This document shows, in pieces, positions 53,192-62,667 of a stretch of 64,000 nucleotides of DNA (position 1 is its first letter; every line of letters starts with the position of its first letter). The position numbers and the translations under genes were made by a program. Below the pieces are notes generated by a model that did no database searches, was not told the DNA's origin, and worked only from the letters and a program-made list of their open reading frames with translations. Source of the DNA: Sphingomonas sp. (GTDB lineage: Bacteria > Pseudomonadota > Alphaproteobacteria > Sphingomonadales > Sphingomonadaceae); assembly GCF_004799495.1 (NCBI RefSeq), contig NZ_SSMY01000006.1, positions 62,001 to 126,000 on the forward strand, written 5' to 3'.

Positions 53192-53808
53192 TGATCCTCG
53201 CTGGGCAGGGCGATGATTCCCGCCGCCGCCAATGTGGTCCGGGCGCGCGGGATCGACAAGCGCTTGCGATGCTCGAGCACGTCCTGGTCGAGCACATCGA
53301 CCGCGCGCTCGACCGCGACGAAATTGCGTTCGAGCCGCGCAATCAGCCAATCGATCAGGTCGGGCCGCGCATCGAGGTGGCGGCGCAGGAACTGGCGCTC
53401 GAGCAGCGAGCGCATCAGCGCATCGTCGGGCGGGCCGATCCGCGCGACGGGACTGGCGGCAAGGCGCGAGCGCAGGTCGGGCACGGTGATGCGCCAGTCG
53501 GGGGGTGCCGCTTCCGCCACGAAGACTTGCGGGCGGCGATCGGCCTGCGCGGCGTTCCAAGCGTGGAACAGGTCCTTCTCGGGCCGGCGGTCGGCATCGT
53601 CGATGAAGGTGCCCCCGCTGCGGCTGGCGAACACGCGCGCGAGCACGCTGCGCCCCGACTTGCGCGGGCCCACCAGCAACGCCGTCATGACGGGCCAGGT
53701 CGCCCAACGTTCGAGCAGATGGAAGGCATGGTCGTTCGACGGCGTGACCAGGAATTCATCGTCGCCGGGCCCGGGCGGCCACGCCAGCGGCAGGCCGAGC
53801 TGGCTCAT
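53188..53808 (-). CDS. hdaA: DnaA-regulating protein HdaA (Hda homologue)
   Basis: 206 residues. The N-terminal QLGLPL (residues 3-8) is the beta-clamp binding motif of Hda proteins. The DnaA-like AAA+ domain has the altered Walker A GPRKSGRS with Arg in place of Lys, as in E. coli Hda. The sensor region PDLRSRLAA and C-terminal IPRARTTLAAAG fit the family. With the clamp it makes DnaA hydrolyse ATP, preventing over-initiation of replication. Overlaps of 4 bases join it to the DUF2066 gene and ppk. Confidence 0.88.
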   Translation of the reverse strand: MSQLGLPLAWPPGPGDDEFLVTPSNDHAFHLLERWATWPVMTALLVGPRKSGRSVLARVFASRSGGTFIDDADRRPEKDLFHAWNAAQADRRPQVFVAEAAPPDWRITVPDLRSRLAASPVARIGPPDDALMRSLLERQFLRRHLDARPDLIDWLIARLERNFVAVERAVDVLDQDVLEHRKRLSIPRARTTLAAAGIIALPSEDQ

Positions 53809-55040
53809 TCGCCCGGATTGGCCTCCGGGCGGCGGATACGGAGCGTCGTGCCGCTCCCCGCGACCTGGAAACCGCGCGATTGCAGCGACGATCGCAGGAC
53901 CTCTGGGTCGCCGTTGTAGCTCAACCGCATCACCGACAGTCCGCCGATCGCCATGCTGGTGGTCGCGGCCCCGCTCACGCCCGGAATGCCGCGCACCGCG
54001 CTTTCGATCGACGAGACCGATCCGGCGGTCGGCGTGTCGAACTGGATCGTCATCGTCGTCGCGTTGGCGGTCGGCGTATCGGTCGGAGCTGTCGTCACGT
54101 CGCTCGGCGTGCCGGTCGGCGTCGGGGTCGGCGTGGGGGTCGCCATCGGCGGCGCGATATACGCAAGGCTCGGATCGCTCGCGAGCGCCCCGCCCTTGAG
54201 CGCATTCTGATAGATCGTATCGATCCGCTTGACCCCGGCGTCGAGCAACGCGCCCAGGCCATCCTCGCTTTCGACGCGAAGCGTGAAGCGCGCGATCAGT
54301 TGATTGTCGGCGCCGTGCCGTGCCTCGAACGTGCCGATGACCGGGCCGCCGGGCCATTGCCGCGACAGGGTAACGACGGGAGTCAGGATGTCCGACGCGG
54401 CATATTGATCGAGCACGCTGCGCCACCAGCCGCGGTCGCGCCGCCCGATCTGCCCTTCGTTGAGCAACAGCGAGTCGGGCCCGCTGCCGATCGGGCGGAC
54501 GTAATCGACGTCGCTGTCGCCGGCGCGAAACCGGCCCCAGGCGTCAAACCACGCGGTCTTCTGCTCGAACGCCACCGCGGCGCCGCCCGACCATTGGACC
54601 GGGATCAGCAACATCGGCGAAGACCGCGCATCCTGCCCGGCGAGCCCGAGCATGCCGCCGATCTTGCCCCGGCTGAACAGCACGCCTAGCTTGGCGATAT
54701 AGCGATTGGGGCCGATCTGCTCGTTCTCGATGACGATGCCCGTCACCATCGAATCGAGCGCCGAATCCGATGGCACGCCGCCGCCGGCGCCCATCTTCTT
54801 CGCCAGCATCTCGTACCCCTTGCGCTGGGCAAGGCGCCATCCGGCGTGGCGCGCGGCTTCGGCGGTCGGGCCGCTCACGTCGACCATGACTCCGTCGACC
54901 TGGTAACTGCCCGAGGTGTCGATCGGCTCGTTGGTATCGATCGTGTCGGTCGATTGCGCGGCGACCATGCCCGCCGTGCCGGCAAGCGCCAAGGCGGCGG
55001 CGATCGCGGTGGCGTGAAAAAAAAGGCGGGTGCGGGGCAT
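53805..55040 (-). CDS. DUF2066-type exported protein
   Basis: 411 residues. A signal peptide (about 1-28, MPRTRLFFHATAIAAALALAG) directs export. The body (about 40-270) resembles the DUF2066 domain of bacteria, with VDVSGPTAEAARHAGWRLAQRKG. A Thr/Pro linker (PTPTPTPTGTP followed by repeats of TPT) leads to a small C-terminal domain. It commonly precedes hdaA in Alphaproteobacteria, but its function is unknown. ATG at 55040 is chosen since it gives a good signal peptide; the frame extends upstream into the divergent purM region. Confidence 0.75.
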   Translation of the reverse strand: MPRTRLFFHATAIAAALALAGTAGMVAAQSTDTIDTNEPIDTSGSYQVDGVMVDVSGPTAEAARHAGWRLAQRKGYEMLAKKMGAGGGVPSDSALDSMVTGIVIENEQIGPNRYIAKLGVLFSRGKIGGMLGLAGQDARSSPMLLIPVQWSGGAAVAFEQKTAWFDAWGRFRAGDSDVDYVRPIGSGPDSLLLNEGQIGRRDRGWWRSVLDQYAASDILTPVVTLSRQWPGGPVIGTFEARHGADNQLIARFTLRVESEDGLGALLDAGVKRIDTIYQNALKGGALASDPSLAYIAPPMATPTPTPTPTGTPSDVTTAPTDTPTANATTMTIQFDTPTAGSVSSIESAVRGIPGVSGAATTSMAIGGLSVMRLSYNGDPEVLRSSLQSRGFQVAGSGTTLRIRRPEANPGE

Positions 55041-55103
55041 GACGGGCGCCCTTTTGGCGAAGGAGCCGTGGAAATCCAAGCGCGATATCGCTAGGGGCCG
55101 CGC

Positions 55104-56210
55104 ATGAGCGACCCCGACCGCCGCAACAGCCCCTACACCTATGCCGACGCGGGGGTGTCGATCGCCGCGGGCAATGCGCTGGTCCGCGCGATCGGTCCGC
55201 TGGCCAAGGCGACGCGGCGGTCGGGCGCGGACGCCGATCTGGGCGGGTTCGGCGGGTTGTTCGACCTGAAGGCGGCGGGGTTCGTCGATCCGTTGCTGGT
55301 CGCGGCGAATGACGGGGTCGGTACCAAACTGAAACTCGCAATCGACAGCGGACGACACGACGGGGTCGGGATCGACCTGGTCGCAATGTGCGTCAACGAT
55401 CTGATCGTGCAGGGCGCGGAGCCGCTGTTCTTCCTCGATTATTACGCGACCGGGAAGCTCGACAACGACGTCGCGACCCGCGTCGTCGCGGGGATCGCCG
55501 AGGGCTGTCGCATCGCCGGCTGCGCGCTGATCGGCGGCGAAACGGCGGAGATGCCGGGGATGTACGCGGCGGGCGATTACGACCTCGCCGGGTTCTGCGT
55601 CGGCGCGGTCGAGCGTGATCGCGTGCTGACGGGCAAGGATATCGCGCCAGGCGATGTGATCCTGGGGCTGGCGTCGTCAGGCGTGCATTCGAATGGCTAT
55701 TCGCTCGTGCGACGGCTCGCGGCAGACAAGGGCTGGAAGCTCGACCGCCCCGCTCTGTTCGACAGCGACGTGTTGCTGATCGACGCGCTGATGGCGCCGA
55801 CCCGGATCTACGTGAAAAGCCTGTTGCCGTTGATCGCCGAGCGGCGGACCAAGGGGCTGGCGCACATCACCGGCGGCGGGTTGCTGGAGAATATTCCGCG
55901 CGTCCTGCCCGAAGGTACCCACGCGCGCATTGACGCTGGTGCCTGGGATCAGCCCCGACTGATGGCCTTCCTGCAAGCGCAAGGTGCGATCGAGCCAGAG
56001 GAAATGGCGCGGACGTTCAACTGCGGGGTCGGGATGGCGGCAGTCGTCGCGGCGGATCAGGCGGATGCGGTGATCGCGACGCTCGACGCGGCGGGCGAAA
56101 CAGCGTTCCGGATCGGCGAGATCGTCGCGGGCGAGCGCGGATGTACGGTCCATGGCTCCGCCGGCACCTGGAGTGCGCGCGCCGACTGGTCGGCCACGCA
56201 CCATGCCTAA
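55104..56210 (+). CDS. purM: Phosphoribosylformylglycinamidine cyclo-ligase
   Basis: 368 residues. Fifth step of purine synthesis, forming the imidazole ring of AIR using ATP. Conserved elements: [17 protein letters not shown] at the start, [10 protein letters not shown] (about 73-82), [20 protein letters not shown] (about 94-113), [11 protein letters not shown] (about 149-159) and [13 protein letters not shown]. It overlaps purN by 8 bases, so steps in the pathway are coupled. It is divergent from the DUF2066 gene. Confidence 0.97.
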   Translation: MSDPDRRNSPYTYADAGVSIAAGNALVRAIGPLAKATRRSGADADLGGFGGLFDLKAAGFVDPLLVAANDGVGTKLKLAIDSGRHDGVGIDLVAMCVNDLIVQGAEPLFFLDYYATGKLDNDVATRVVAGIAEGCRIAGCALIGGETAEMPGMYAAGDYDLAGFCVGAVERDRVLTGKDIAPGDVILGLASSGVHSNGYSLVRRLAADKGWKLDRPALFDSDVLLIDALMAPTRIYVKSLLPLIAERRTKGLAHITGGGLLENIPRVLPEGTHARIDAGAWDQPRLMAFLQAQGAIEPEEMARTFNCGVGMAAVVAADQADAVIATLDAAGETAFRIGEIVAGERGCTVHGSAGTWSARADWSATHHA

Positions 56211-56760
56211 AAAAGTCGGCATCCTGATTTCAGGCCGCGGGTCGAACATGATGGCGCTCGTCGAAAATGCCGGCGAGGCGTACGAGGTCGCAGTCGTCGC
56301 TTCCGACAAACCCGAAGCGCCTGGCCTGACCTGGGCGCTCGAGCACGGCATCCCGATCTTCGCGCTGTCGCCCAAAGGGATCGGCAAGCCGGCGTATGAA
56401 GCCGCGCTGAGCGCCGCGTTGCGCGAGGCCGGGGTCGAGATCGTCGCGCTCGCCGGGTACATGCGGTTGCTGTCGGACGAGTTCGTCGCCGACTGGCGCG
56501 GGCGGATCGTCAATATCCACCCTTCGCTGCTCCCCGCATACAAGGGCCTCGACACGCACCAGCGCGCGATCGGCGCTGGTGAAACCGAGGCCGGGTGCTC
56601 GGTCCATATCGTCACCGAAGAGCTCGATGCCGGCGACGTGCTCGGTCAGGCGCGCGTGCCGATCCTGCCCGATGACGACGCCGAAACCCTCGCCGCGCGC
56701 GTGCTCGCCGAAGAGCATCGCCTTTACCCGCGCGTTCTGGCAGAGTTCGCGGCGCGATGA
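56203..56760 (+). CDS. purN: Phosphoribosylglycinamide formyltransferase
   Basis: 185 residues from ATG at 56203, inside the end of purM. It transfers a formyl group from 10-formyl-THF to GAR in purine synthesis. [11 protein letters not shown] is the phosphate-binding start; [12 protein letters not shown] (about 105-116) has the catalytic Asn and His; the third catalytic residue, Asp, is in [10 protein letters not shown] (about 141-150). A longer in-frame start inside purM is unlikely. Confidence 0.96.
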   Translation: MPKKVGILISGRGSNMMALVENAGEAYEVAVVASDKPEAPGLTWALEHGIPIFALSPKGIGKPAYEAALSAALREAGVEIVALAGYMRLLSDEFVADWRGRIVNIHPSLLPAYKGLDTHQRAIGAGETEAGCSVHIVTEELDAGDVLGQARVPILPDDDAETLAARVLAEEHRLYPRVLAEFAAR

Positions 56761-57134
56761 GCCCCGATTACGAGTCCGACCTCGCCCGCGTCCGCGCGAT
56801 CTGCTTCGGCTATCCGGAGGCCGCGGAGAAACTCTCGCACGGCTCCCCCGCCTTCTACATCGAGAAGGGCAAGGTTTACGCGTACGTCTGGCACAACCAT
56901 CACAACGACGGGCACACCGCGGTGATGGTCAAGACGTCGGGCCGCGAGGAGCAGGCGATGCTCGTCGAGATGGACCCCGATTTCTACCACATCCCGCCCT
57001 ATCTCGGCCCGTCGGGCTGGATCGGGATGGAGCTGAACGGCGACGCCACCGACTGGGAGCGCGTCGAGGACCGCATCGCGATCAGCTGGGAAATGGTCGC
57101 GCCGCGCCGCTTGCTCGAGGCGGGCGGGCGATGA
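56757..57134 (+). CDS. MmcQ/YjbR-family protein
   Basis: 125 residues with a short fold of the YjbR/MmcQ superfamily, annotated as DNA-binding in databases: LSHGSPAFYIEKGKVYAYVWHNHHNDGH, then GWIGMELNGDATDWERVEDRI. The role is unclear; superfamily membership is from memory. Its ATG overlaps the purN stop, and its own stop overlaps the next gene's start. Confidence 0.75.
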   Translation: MSPDYESDLARVRAICFGYPEAAEKLSHGSPAFYIEKGKVYAYVWHNHHNDGHTAVMVKTSGREEQAMLVEMDPDFYHIPPYLGPSGWIGMELNGDATDWERVEDRIAISWEMVAPRRLLEAGGR

Positions 57135-57757
57135 GCGACGCTCCCGAACTGGAGGTCGCGGCGACCGAAGCGGTGGCCAAGGCCGAAGCCGCTGCGACGC
57201 GCCGCCGCTGGATCAATCTCGGCGAGTTCGTCGCGGTCGCCGGGCTGATCATCGCGGCGGTCAGCCTGTGGATGACGTGGCACGACCGCAAGGCGGATGA
57301 AGCGGACAAGCAGGCGGAAAAGACCGCCGCAGCGCAGAGCGAGGCGCGCTACGCGGTGCGCTCGTCGCTGCACGGCAAGGATATCGTCATCACCGCCGAC
57401 GACCGCCACACGCTGGGCGACATCAGCGTCACCTTCCCGAGCGATCTCGGCGTGGCTCCGCAGACCAGTGCGACGCAGACGATCCCCGCCGGCTGGTACG
57501 AAAAGGCGCTGCTCAAGGCGACCGATGGCGGCGCGGACTCGCAGACCGGCAAGCTGCCGGTGCTGCTGACGGTCCATTACATGGACGACGACACGCCGCT
57601 CAGCACGACTGGCGTGTTCGATATCGTGTGGCGCACGAATGGGCGGGTGCCGCCGCTTGGCCGCGACCTGCACATCCTCGGCATGCGCCTCCACGAACGC
57701 GGCGGGTCGCAAGCGCGGATCGACGCGCTGTGGAAGGCGGGCTGGCCGGCGAGCTAG
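57131..57757 (+). CDS. Single-helix membrane protein, unknown
   Basis: 208 residues. A soluble Ala/Glu-rich start (1-30), one transmembrane helix (about 33-52, FVAVAGLIIAAVSLWMT), a charged Lys/Glu/Asp segment likely coiled coil (about 53-72), then a beta-rich outer domain with no known motif. No cysteines. It is the last gene of the purM-purN-YjbR unit by an ATGA overlap, and converges on ndk with a 19-base gap. Confidence 0.6.
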   Translation: MSDAPELEVAATEAVAKAEAAATRRRWINLGEFVAVAGLIIAAVSLWMTWHDRKADEADKQAEKTAAAQSEARYAVRSSLHGKDIVITADDRHTLGDISVTFPSDLGVAPQTSATQTIPAGWYEKALLKATDGGADSQTGKLPVLLTVHYMDDDTPLSTTGVFDIVWRTNGRVPPLGRDLHILGMRLHERGGSQARIDALWKAGWPAS

Positions 57758-57776
57758 CCCCGTCGGCTGTCGCTAA

Positions 57777-58199
57777 TCAGCCGACGATTTCTTCGGGCTT
57801 GAAGAAATACGCGATCTCGATTGCGGCATTCTCGTCCGAATCCGACCCGTGGACGGTGTTGGCTTCGATCGATTCGGCGAGTTCCTTGCGGATCGTGCCG
57901 GGCTCGGCGTTCGCCGGGTTGGTCGCGCCCATGATGTCGCGGTTGCGCTGCATCGCGTTTTCGCCTTCGAGCACCTGCACCACGACGGGCCCGGAGGTCA
58001 TGAACTGGACGAGCTCACCGAAGAACGGGCGCTCCTTGTGCACCGCATAGAAGCCCTCGGCCTGCTCCTTGGTCATGTGAATGCGCTTCGACGCGACGAC
58101 GCGGAGACCCGCGTCCTCCAGCATTTTGGTGACCGCACCGGTCAGGTTGCGGCGCGTGGCATCGGGCTTGATGATCGAAAACGTGCGTGTGGCGGCCAT
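57777..58199 (-). CDS. ndk: Nucleoside diphosphate kinase
   Basis: 140 residues, standard size. It converts NDPs to NTPs. [17 protein letters not shown] opens the fold and the phosphorylated His is in [11 protein letters not shown] (about 117). AAGGAG lies about 13 bases upstream of the ATG at 58199, somewhat distant. It follows the holC stop by 76 bases and may have its own promoter. Confidence 0.97.
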   Translation of the reverse strand: MAATRTFSIIKPDATRRNLTGAVTKMLEDAGLRVVASKRIHMTKEQAEGFYAVHKERPFFGELVQFMTSGPVVVQVLEGENAMQRNRDIMGATNPANAEPGTIRKELAESIEANTVHGSDSDENAAIEIAYFFKPEEIVG

Positions 58200-58275
58200 G
58201 GCGGTCGCTCGCTCCTTTGGTTGGGGCTGGGGAAACTGGCGGCTCCCTAAGCGCCGCGTGCAAAACGCGCAAGCC

Positions 58276-58713
58276 TCAGGCGGACTGCTGCCACTTTCCG
58301 GCGTCGTTCTGCTTCCAGTAACGTCGCTCGATCCCGTCGCGATCGGCAAGCGCCCTCCAAGCCTCGCGCGCGTCGGCGATGCGGTCGGCGTCAAAGAAGT
58401 GGAAGGCGCGGTCGAACCCGAGCGCCGCGTCGCGCCATTGGCCGTCGATGAGGGCGATGTTCGTTGCCCCATTGCCCGCCGATACGTCGTTGGCGATCAG
58501 CACCGGTTGGGAAGCGTCCTCATCACCTGCCAGCCCATGCGGCAGGAAGCTTTCGGCCGAATAGCTCCACAACAATTTGTCGATCGCACCGCATTGCGCG
58601 TCGTTATCGCTGACGATCAGCAGTCGCCCCCCGCCCGCCACCACGCGCTCGGCGATACGCGGTAGCGCGCGTTCGAGCGGGGTGACGGTCAAATGGTAGA
58701 AATCGACCTGCAT
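58276..58713 (-). CDS. holC: DNA polymerase III chi subunit
   Basis: 145 residues, normal. Begins [23 protein letters not shown], a typical start of chi, followed by [21 protein letters not shown] and [10 protein letters not shown]. The chi subunit links the clamp loader to single-stranded DNA binding protein. The ATG shares one base with the pepA stop (TAATG); pepA-holC is a very widespread pair. Confidence 0.93.
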   Translation of the reverse strand: MQVDFYHLTVTPLERALPRIAERVVAGGGRLLIVSDNDAQCGAIDKLLWSYSAESFLPHGLAGDEDASQPVLIANDVSAGNGATNIALIDGQWRDAALGFDRAFHFFDADRIADAREAWRALADRDGIERRYWKQNDAGKWQQSA

Positions 58714-60173
58714 TATTTCTCGAAATTGTCCGCGACGAAGCGGTCGAGCAGGCGCACGCCATAGCCGGTCGCGCCCTTGTCGTAGGTCGCACCGGGCTTG
58801 TCGGCCCACACCATCCCGGCGATGTCCAGGTGCGCCCACTTCACGCCCGCCTCGACAAAGCGCCCGATGAACTGCGCGGCGGTGATCGACCCGGCGCCGC
58901 GCGGGCCGACGTTCTTCATGTCGGCGATCGGCGAGTCGATCAGCTTGTTGTACGCGTCGGAGATCGGGAAGCGCCACAGCAGGTCGCCCGACGCCTTCCC
59001 CGCCGCGAGCAACTGATCGGCCAGCCCGTCGTCGTTCGAGAACAGACCGGCATGTTCGTTGCCCAGCGCGATGATCATCGCGCCGGTCAAAGTCGCCAGA
59101 TCGACGATGGTCTTCACGCGATGCGTCTTTTGCACCCAGGTCACGCAGTCGCACAGCACCAGCCGCCCCTCGGCGTCGGTGTTGAGCACCTCGATCGTCT
59201 GGCCCGACATGCTGGTCAGGATGTCGCTGGGGCGGATTGCGTTGCCGTCGGGCATGTTCTCGACCAGCCCGCACACGCCGATCACGTTCGCCTTCGCCTT
59301 GCGCGTGGCGAGCGCCTTCATCGCGCCGACGACCGCGCCCGCGCCGCCCATGTCCCACTTCATGTCTTCCATGCCCGCGCCGGGCTTGAGGCTGATGCCG
59401 CCGGTGTCGAACGTCACGCCCTTGCCGACCAGCGCGAGGTCGGGATCGCCCTTGCCCTTGCCGCTCCATTTGAGCGCGAGCAGCCGGCCTTCGCGGGTCG
59501 AGCCCTGCGCCACGCCGAGCAGCGCCCCCATGCCGAGCTTTTCCATCTCCTTGGGGCCGAGCACGGTGATTTCGAGGCCGAGCCCCTCGACATCGGCGGT
59601 GACGCGGTCGACGAAGCTCGCGGGATAGACGATGTTCGGCGGCTCCGACACGAGCGTGCGGGTGAGATCGAGCCCGGCGGTAACGGCGTTCTGGTGCGCC
59701 CAGTGTTCCTTGTCCGCATCGACCAACGGCACAATCGTGGCCGAGGCCAATGTGGCTTTCTGCTTTTCGGGCAGCTTGGTCCGATACGTGTCGATCCGCC
59801 AGGCTCGCTGCGCCAAAGCCCCGATGAACCGCGCCGCCCCTTCAGGCGAGTGAGCACTGTGCTCAAGATCGATCGCAATACTTTTGGCGTTCGTTAGCAG
59901 TCTCGCAGTGACCGCCCCGCCCGCCTTCTCCCAATCCGAGTCCTCTCCATCTCCCACACCAACCAGAACAATGCGATTGATGTGCTCGCCAACCGACACG
60001 AAACTCTCGATCGTCGCGCCGGCTTCCCCGTCGAACTTTGCTGCCGCAGCCGCTGCTTTCAGCACTTCGCGGCCACCAAATGCCACCAACGTCTGGTCCA
60101 ATTGGCCCTTGGCAACGGGAAGTACGACCACCTCCGCGTCTTGAGGAAGGGAAGCGGCGAACTCGATCTTCAT
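58713..60173 (-). CDS. pepA: Leucyl aminopeptidase (PepA, M17)
   Basis: 486 residues. Metal-dependent aminopeptidase that removes N-terminal residues from peptides. The C-terminal catalytic domain has GVTFDTGGISLKPG (with the Lys and Asp ligands, about 258-271), MKWDMGGAG and the signature NTDAEGRLVLCD (about 330-341). The N-terminal macro-like domain is about 1-160. ATG at 60173 is chosen for the typical MKIEF start; the 7-residue upstream extension is unlikely. It is divergent from lptD. Confidence 0.96.
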   Translation of the reverse strand: MKIEFAASLPQDAEVVVLPVAKGQLDQTLVAFGGREVLKAAAAAAKFDGEAGATIESFVSVGEHINRIVLVGVGDGEDSDWEKAGGAVTARLLTNAKSIAIDLEHSAHSPEGAARFIGALAQRAWRIDTYRTKLPEKQKATLASATIVPLVDADKEHWAHQNAVTAGLDLTRTLVSEPPNIVYPASFVDRVTADVEGLGLEITVLGPKEMEKLGMGALLGVAQGSTREGRLLALKWSGKGKGDPDLALVGKGVTFDTGGISLKPGAGMEDMKWDMGGAGAVVGAMKALATRKAKANVIGVCGLVENMPDGNAIRPSDILTSMSGQTIEVLNTDAEGRLVLCDCVTWVQKTHRVKTIVDLATLTGAMIIALGNEHAGLFSNDDGLADQLLAAGKASGDLLWRFPISDAYNKLIDSPIADMKNVGPRGAGSITAAQFIGRFVEAGVKWAHLDIAGMVWADKPGATYDKGATGYGVRLLDRFVADNFEK

Positions 60174-60338
60174 GGTAAGGCAAACCTCAATCAATTAACG
60201 CGAAAGGACGTTGGACGCGCTTCTCTAGGCCGCTAATGCCGCACAGGCAAAGCGTCGATTGCGGTTATCGGGCGGCGATGCGATAGGGTTGGCGGGCGGT
60301 CCGTTCAGGGCGGGCGCCGCCGCGACAAAGGGTGTTTG

Positions 60339-62582
60339 GTGAACTTCACGCGTTCCGCTTTCCTGGCCGGCTCGGCGATGCTGTTCGCGCTGGGCGTCGC
60401 CCCCCCGGCGAGCGCGCAGGACCTGCAGGATCGCCAGGCGGCACCCCCGCCCCCGGCCGAGACGCCGCCGCCGGCCGACCCCGACCAGGTGCAATTCTCC
60501 GCCGGCACGCTCGAATACGACAATGACAGCGATACCGTCACCGCGACCGGCGATGTGCGCATGTACCGCCAGGGCGACAAGCTGCGCGCCGATCAGGTCG
60601 TGTGGAACCGCAAGACGGGGAAGGTCGTCGCGACCGGCAATATCGCGGTCACCAACCCGCAGGGCGATGTCGCGTACGGCGATCGGATCGACCTGACCGA
60701 CTCGCTCAAGGACGGCGTGGTCGACAATATGCTCGTCGTGCTCCAGCAGGGTGGACGGCTTGCTGCGGTCAAGGGTTACCGCGACGAGAACGGCACCGTC
60801 ACGCTCAAGAGGGCGGCCTACACGCCGTGCGCGGTGACCGATTCGCACGGCTGCCCGAAAAACCCGTCGTGGAAGATTACCGCGGTGAAGGTCGTGTACC
60901 GCCCCGACCGCAAGCGCATCTATTACACCGGCGCGCGCTTCAACCTGTTCGGCTTTGCGACGATCCCGCTGCCCAAGCTGTCCAACCCGGTCGGCGAAGG
61001 TGCCGACAGCGGTCTGCTGAGCCCCGAACTGCGCTATACCCGGACCAACGGCTTCGAAGTCGCGGTGCCCTATTATTTCCGGCTCGCGCCCAATCGCGGG
61101 CTGACCGTGACGCCGCACGTCTTCACCAGCGTCGCGCCGATGGCGCAGGTCCAGTACGAGGCGCTCAACAGCTTGGGCGCGTACCGGATCACGGGCTATG
61201 CCACGGTGTCGCCCAAGACCGACTTCCTCGCGACGACGCCGCTCAGCACGACGAGCGCGTTTCGCGGCTATCTGGACGGCGTCGCGCGGTTCCAGCTTGA
61301 CCCCTATTGGTCGGTCAGCGGATCGCTGCGGCTGACCACCGACCGCACCTTCCTGCGGCGCTACGACATCTCGAACGACGACCGGCTGCGCTCGACGATC
61401 AGCGTCGAGCGGATCGATCCCAACACCTATCTCGGGATAACCGGTTGGGCGGTGCAGACGCTGCGGCTGGGAGATCGCCAGGGGCTGCAACCGATCGCGC
61501 TGCCCGAAATCGATTTCCGCCACCGCATCGACGACGTGCTCGGCGGCCGTGTCGCGTTGCAGCTCAACACGCTGGCGATCACGCGCACCGCCGGCGAAGA
61601 CACGCAGCGCGCCTTCGCGAGCGCCCAGTGGGACTTGCGGCGGATCACGCCGTGGGGACAGGAAGTAACGCTGACCGCCTACGCGCGCGGCGATGTGTAT
61701 AACGCGAGCGATATCGCCGCCACCACGGTCGCGAGCTATCGGGGCCAAAGCGGCATCCATACCCGCGCCATCGCGGCACTCGCGCTCGACATCCAATGGC
61801 CGCTGGTCGGACCGTTCATGGGCGGAATGCAGCGTCTTACCCCGCGCTTCCAGATCGTCGCCTCGCCGCCCGCCGGCAATCTGTCGGTGCCCAATGAGGA
61901 CGCGCGCGCGGTCGATCTCGAGGATTCGAACCTCTTCGCACTCAACCGCTTCCCCGGCTACGACCGCTGGGAGGATTCGACGCGGTTCACGATCGGGCTT
62001 GACTATGCGCTCACGTTACCCGGTGTCGCGATCAGCGCGACGATCGGCGAAAGCTATCGCCTGTCAAGCAAGCCGACGATCTTCCCCGACGGCACGGGTC
62101 TGACCGACCGCTGGTCCGACATCGTCGGGCGGACCGAAGTGCGTATTCGCGATTTCGTGTCGTTCGTGCACCGCTACCGGCTCGACAAGGACAATCTCGC
62201 GATCCGCCGCAACGAAATCGATGCGACGGTCGGCACCAAGCGGACGTATCTGCTGCTCGGTTATCTCCGGCTCAACCGCAACATCGCCCCCACGCTCGAG
62301 GATTTGCGCGACCGCGAGGAAGCGCGGGTCGGCGGGCGAGTCGGGTTCGCCCGTTTCTGGTCGATCTTCGGATCGGCGACGATCGACCTGACCGACAAGA
62401 ACGAGGACCCGACGTCGCTGGCCGACGGGTTCGATCCGGTCCGGCACCGGCTGGGGGTGGAGTATGAGGACGACTGCCTTCGCCTCGGGCTGACCTGGCG
62501 GCGCGATTACCAGACGACCGGCGACGCGCGGGCGGGCAACAGCTTCCTGTTGACGCTGGCGTTCAAGAACTTGGGGCGCTAA
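60339..62582 (+). CDS. lptD: Outer-membrane LptD (OstA/Imp)
   Basis: 747 residues from GTG at 60339 (a TTG one codon earlier is also possible) with AAAGGGTG upstream. Signal peptide (about 1-27, ending PASAQ), OstA/LptA-like domain with repeated GDV and GNI strands (about 50-150), then a long beta-barrel. Three cysteines (about 164, 172 and 713) could form the N-terminus-to-barrel disulfide that activates LptD. In most Gram-negatives it inserts LPS in the outer leaflet; in this LPS-free type of cell the cargo is unclear. surA, needed for its folding, follows. Confidence 0.93.
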   Translation: MNFTRSAFLAGSAMLFALGVAPPASAQDLQDRQAAPPPPAETPPPADPDQVQFSAGTLEYDNDSDTVTATGDVRMYRQGDKLRADQVVWNRKTGKVVATGNIAVTNPQGDVAYGDRIDLTDSLKDGVVDNMLVVLQQGGRLAAVKGYRDENGTVTLKRAAYTPCAVTDSHGCPKNPSWKITAVKVVYRPDRKRIYYTGARFNLFGFATIPLPKLSNPVGEGADSGLLSPELRYTRTNGFEVAVPYYFRLAPNRGLTVTPHVFTSVAPMAQVQYEALNSLGAYRITGYATVSPKTDFLATTPLSTTSAFRGYLDGVARFQLDPYWSVSGSLRLTTDRTFLRRYDISNDDRLRSTISVERIDPNTYLGITGWAVQTLRLGDRQGLQPIALPEIDFRHRIDDVLGGRVALQLNTLAITRTAGEDTQRAFASAQWDLRRITPWGQEVTLTAYARGDVYNASDIAATTVASYRGQSGIHTRAIAALALDIQWPLVGPFMGGMQRLTPRFQIVASPPAGNLSVPNEDARAVDLEDSNLFALNRFPGYDRWEDSTRFTIGLDYALTLPGVAISATIGESYRLSSKPTIFPDGTGLTDRWSDIVGRTEVRIRDFVSFVHRYRLDKDNLAIRRNEIDATVGTKRTYLLLGYLRLNRNIAPTLEDLRDREEARVGGRVGFARFWSIFGSATIDLTDKNEDPTSLADGFDPVRHRLGVEYEDDCLRLGLTWRRDYQTTGDARAGNSFLLTLAFKNLGR

Positions 62583-62667
62583 GCCGCTAAGCAGAGGTTC
62601 ATCCGACATTGGGCAAGCGCACGGGGATTTTTCGGGTGCGCCCGTATGGCCATGGGGTTTTGATTAC

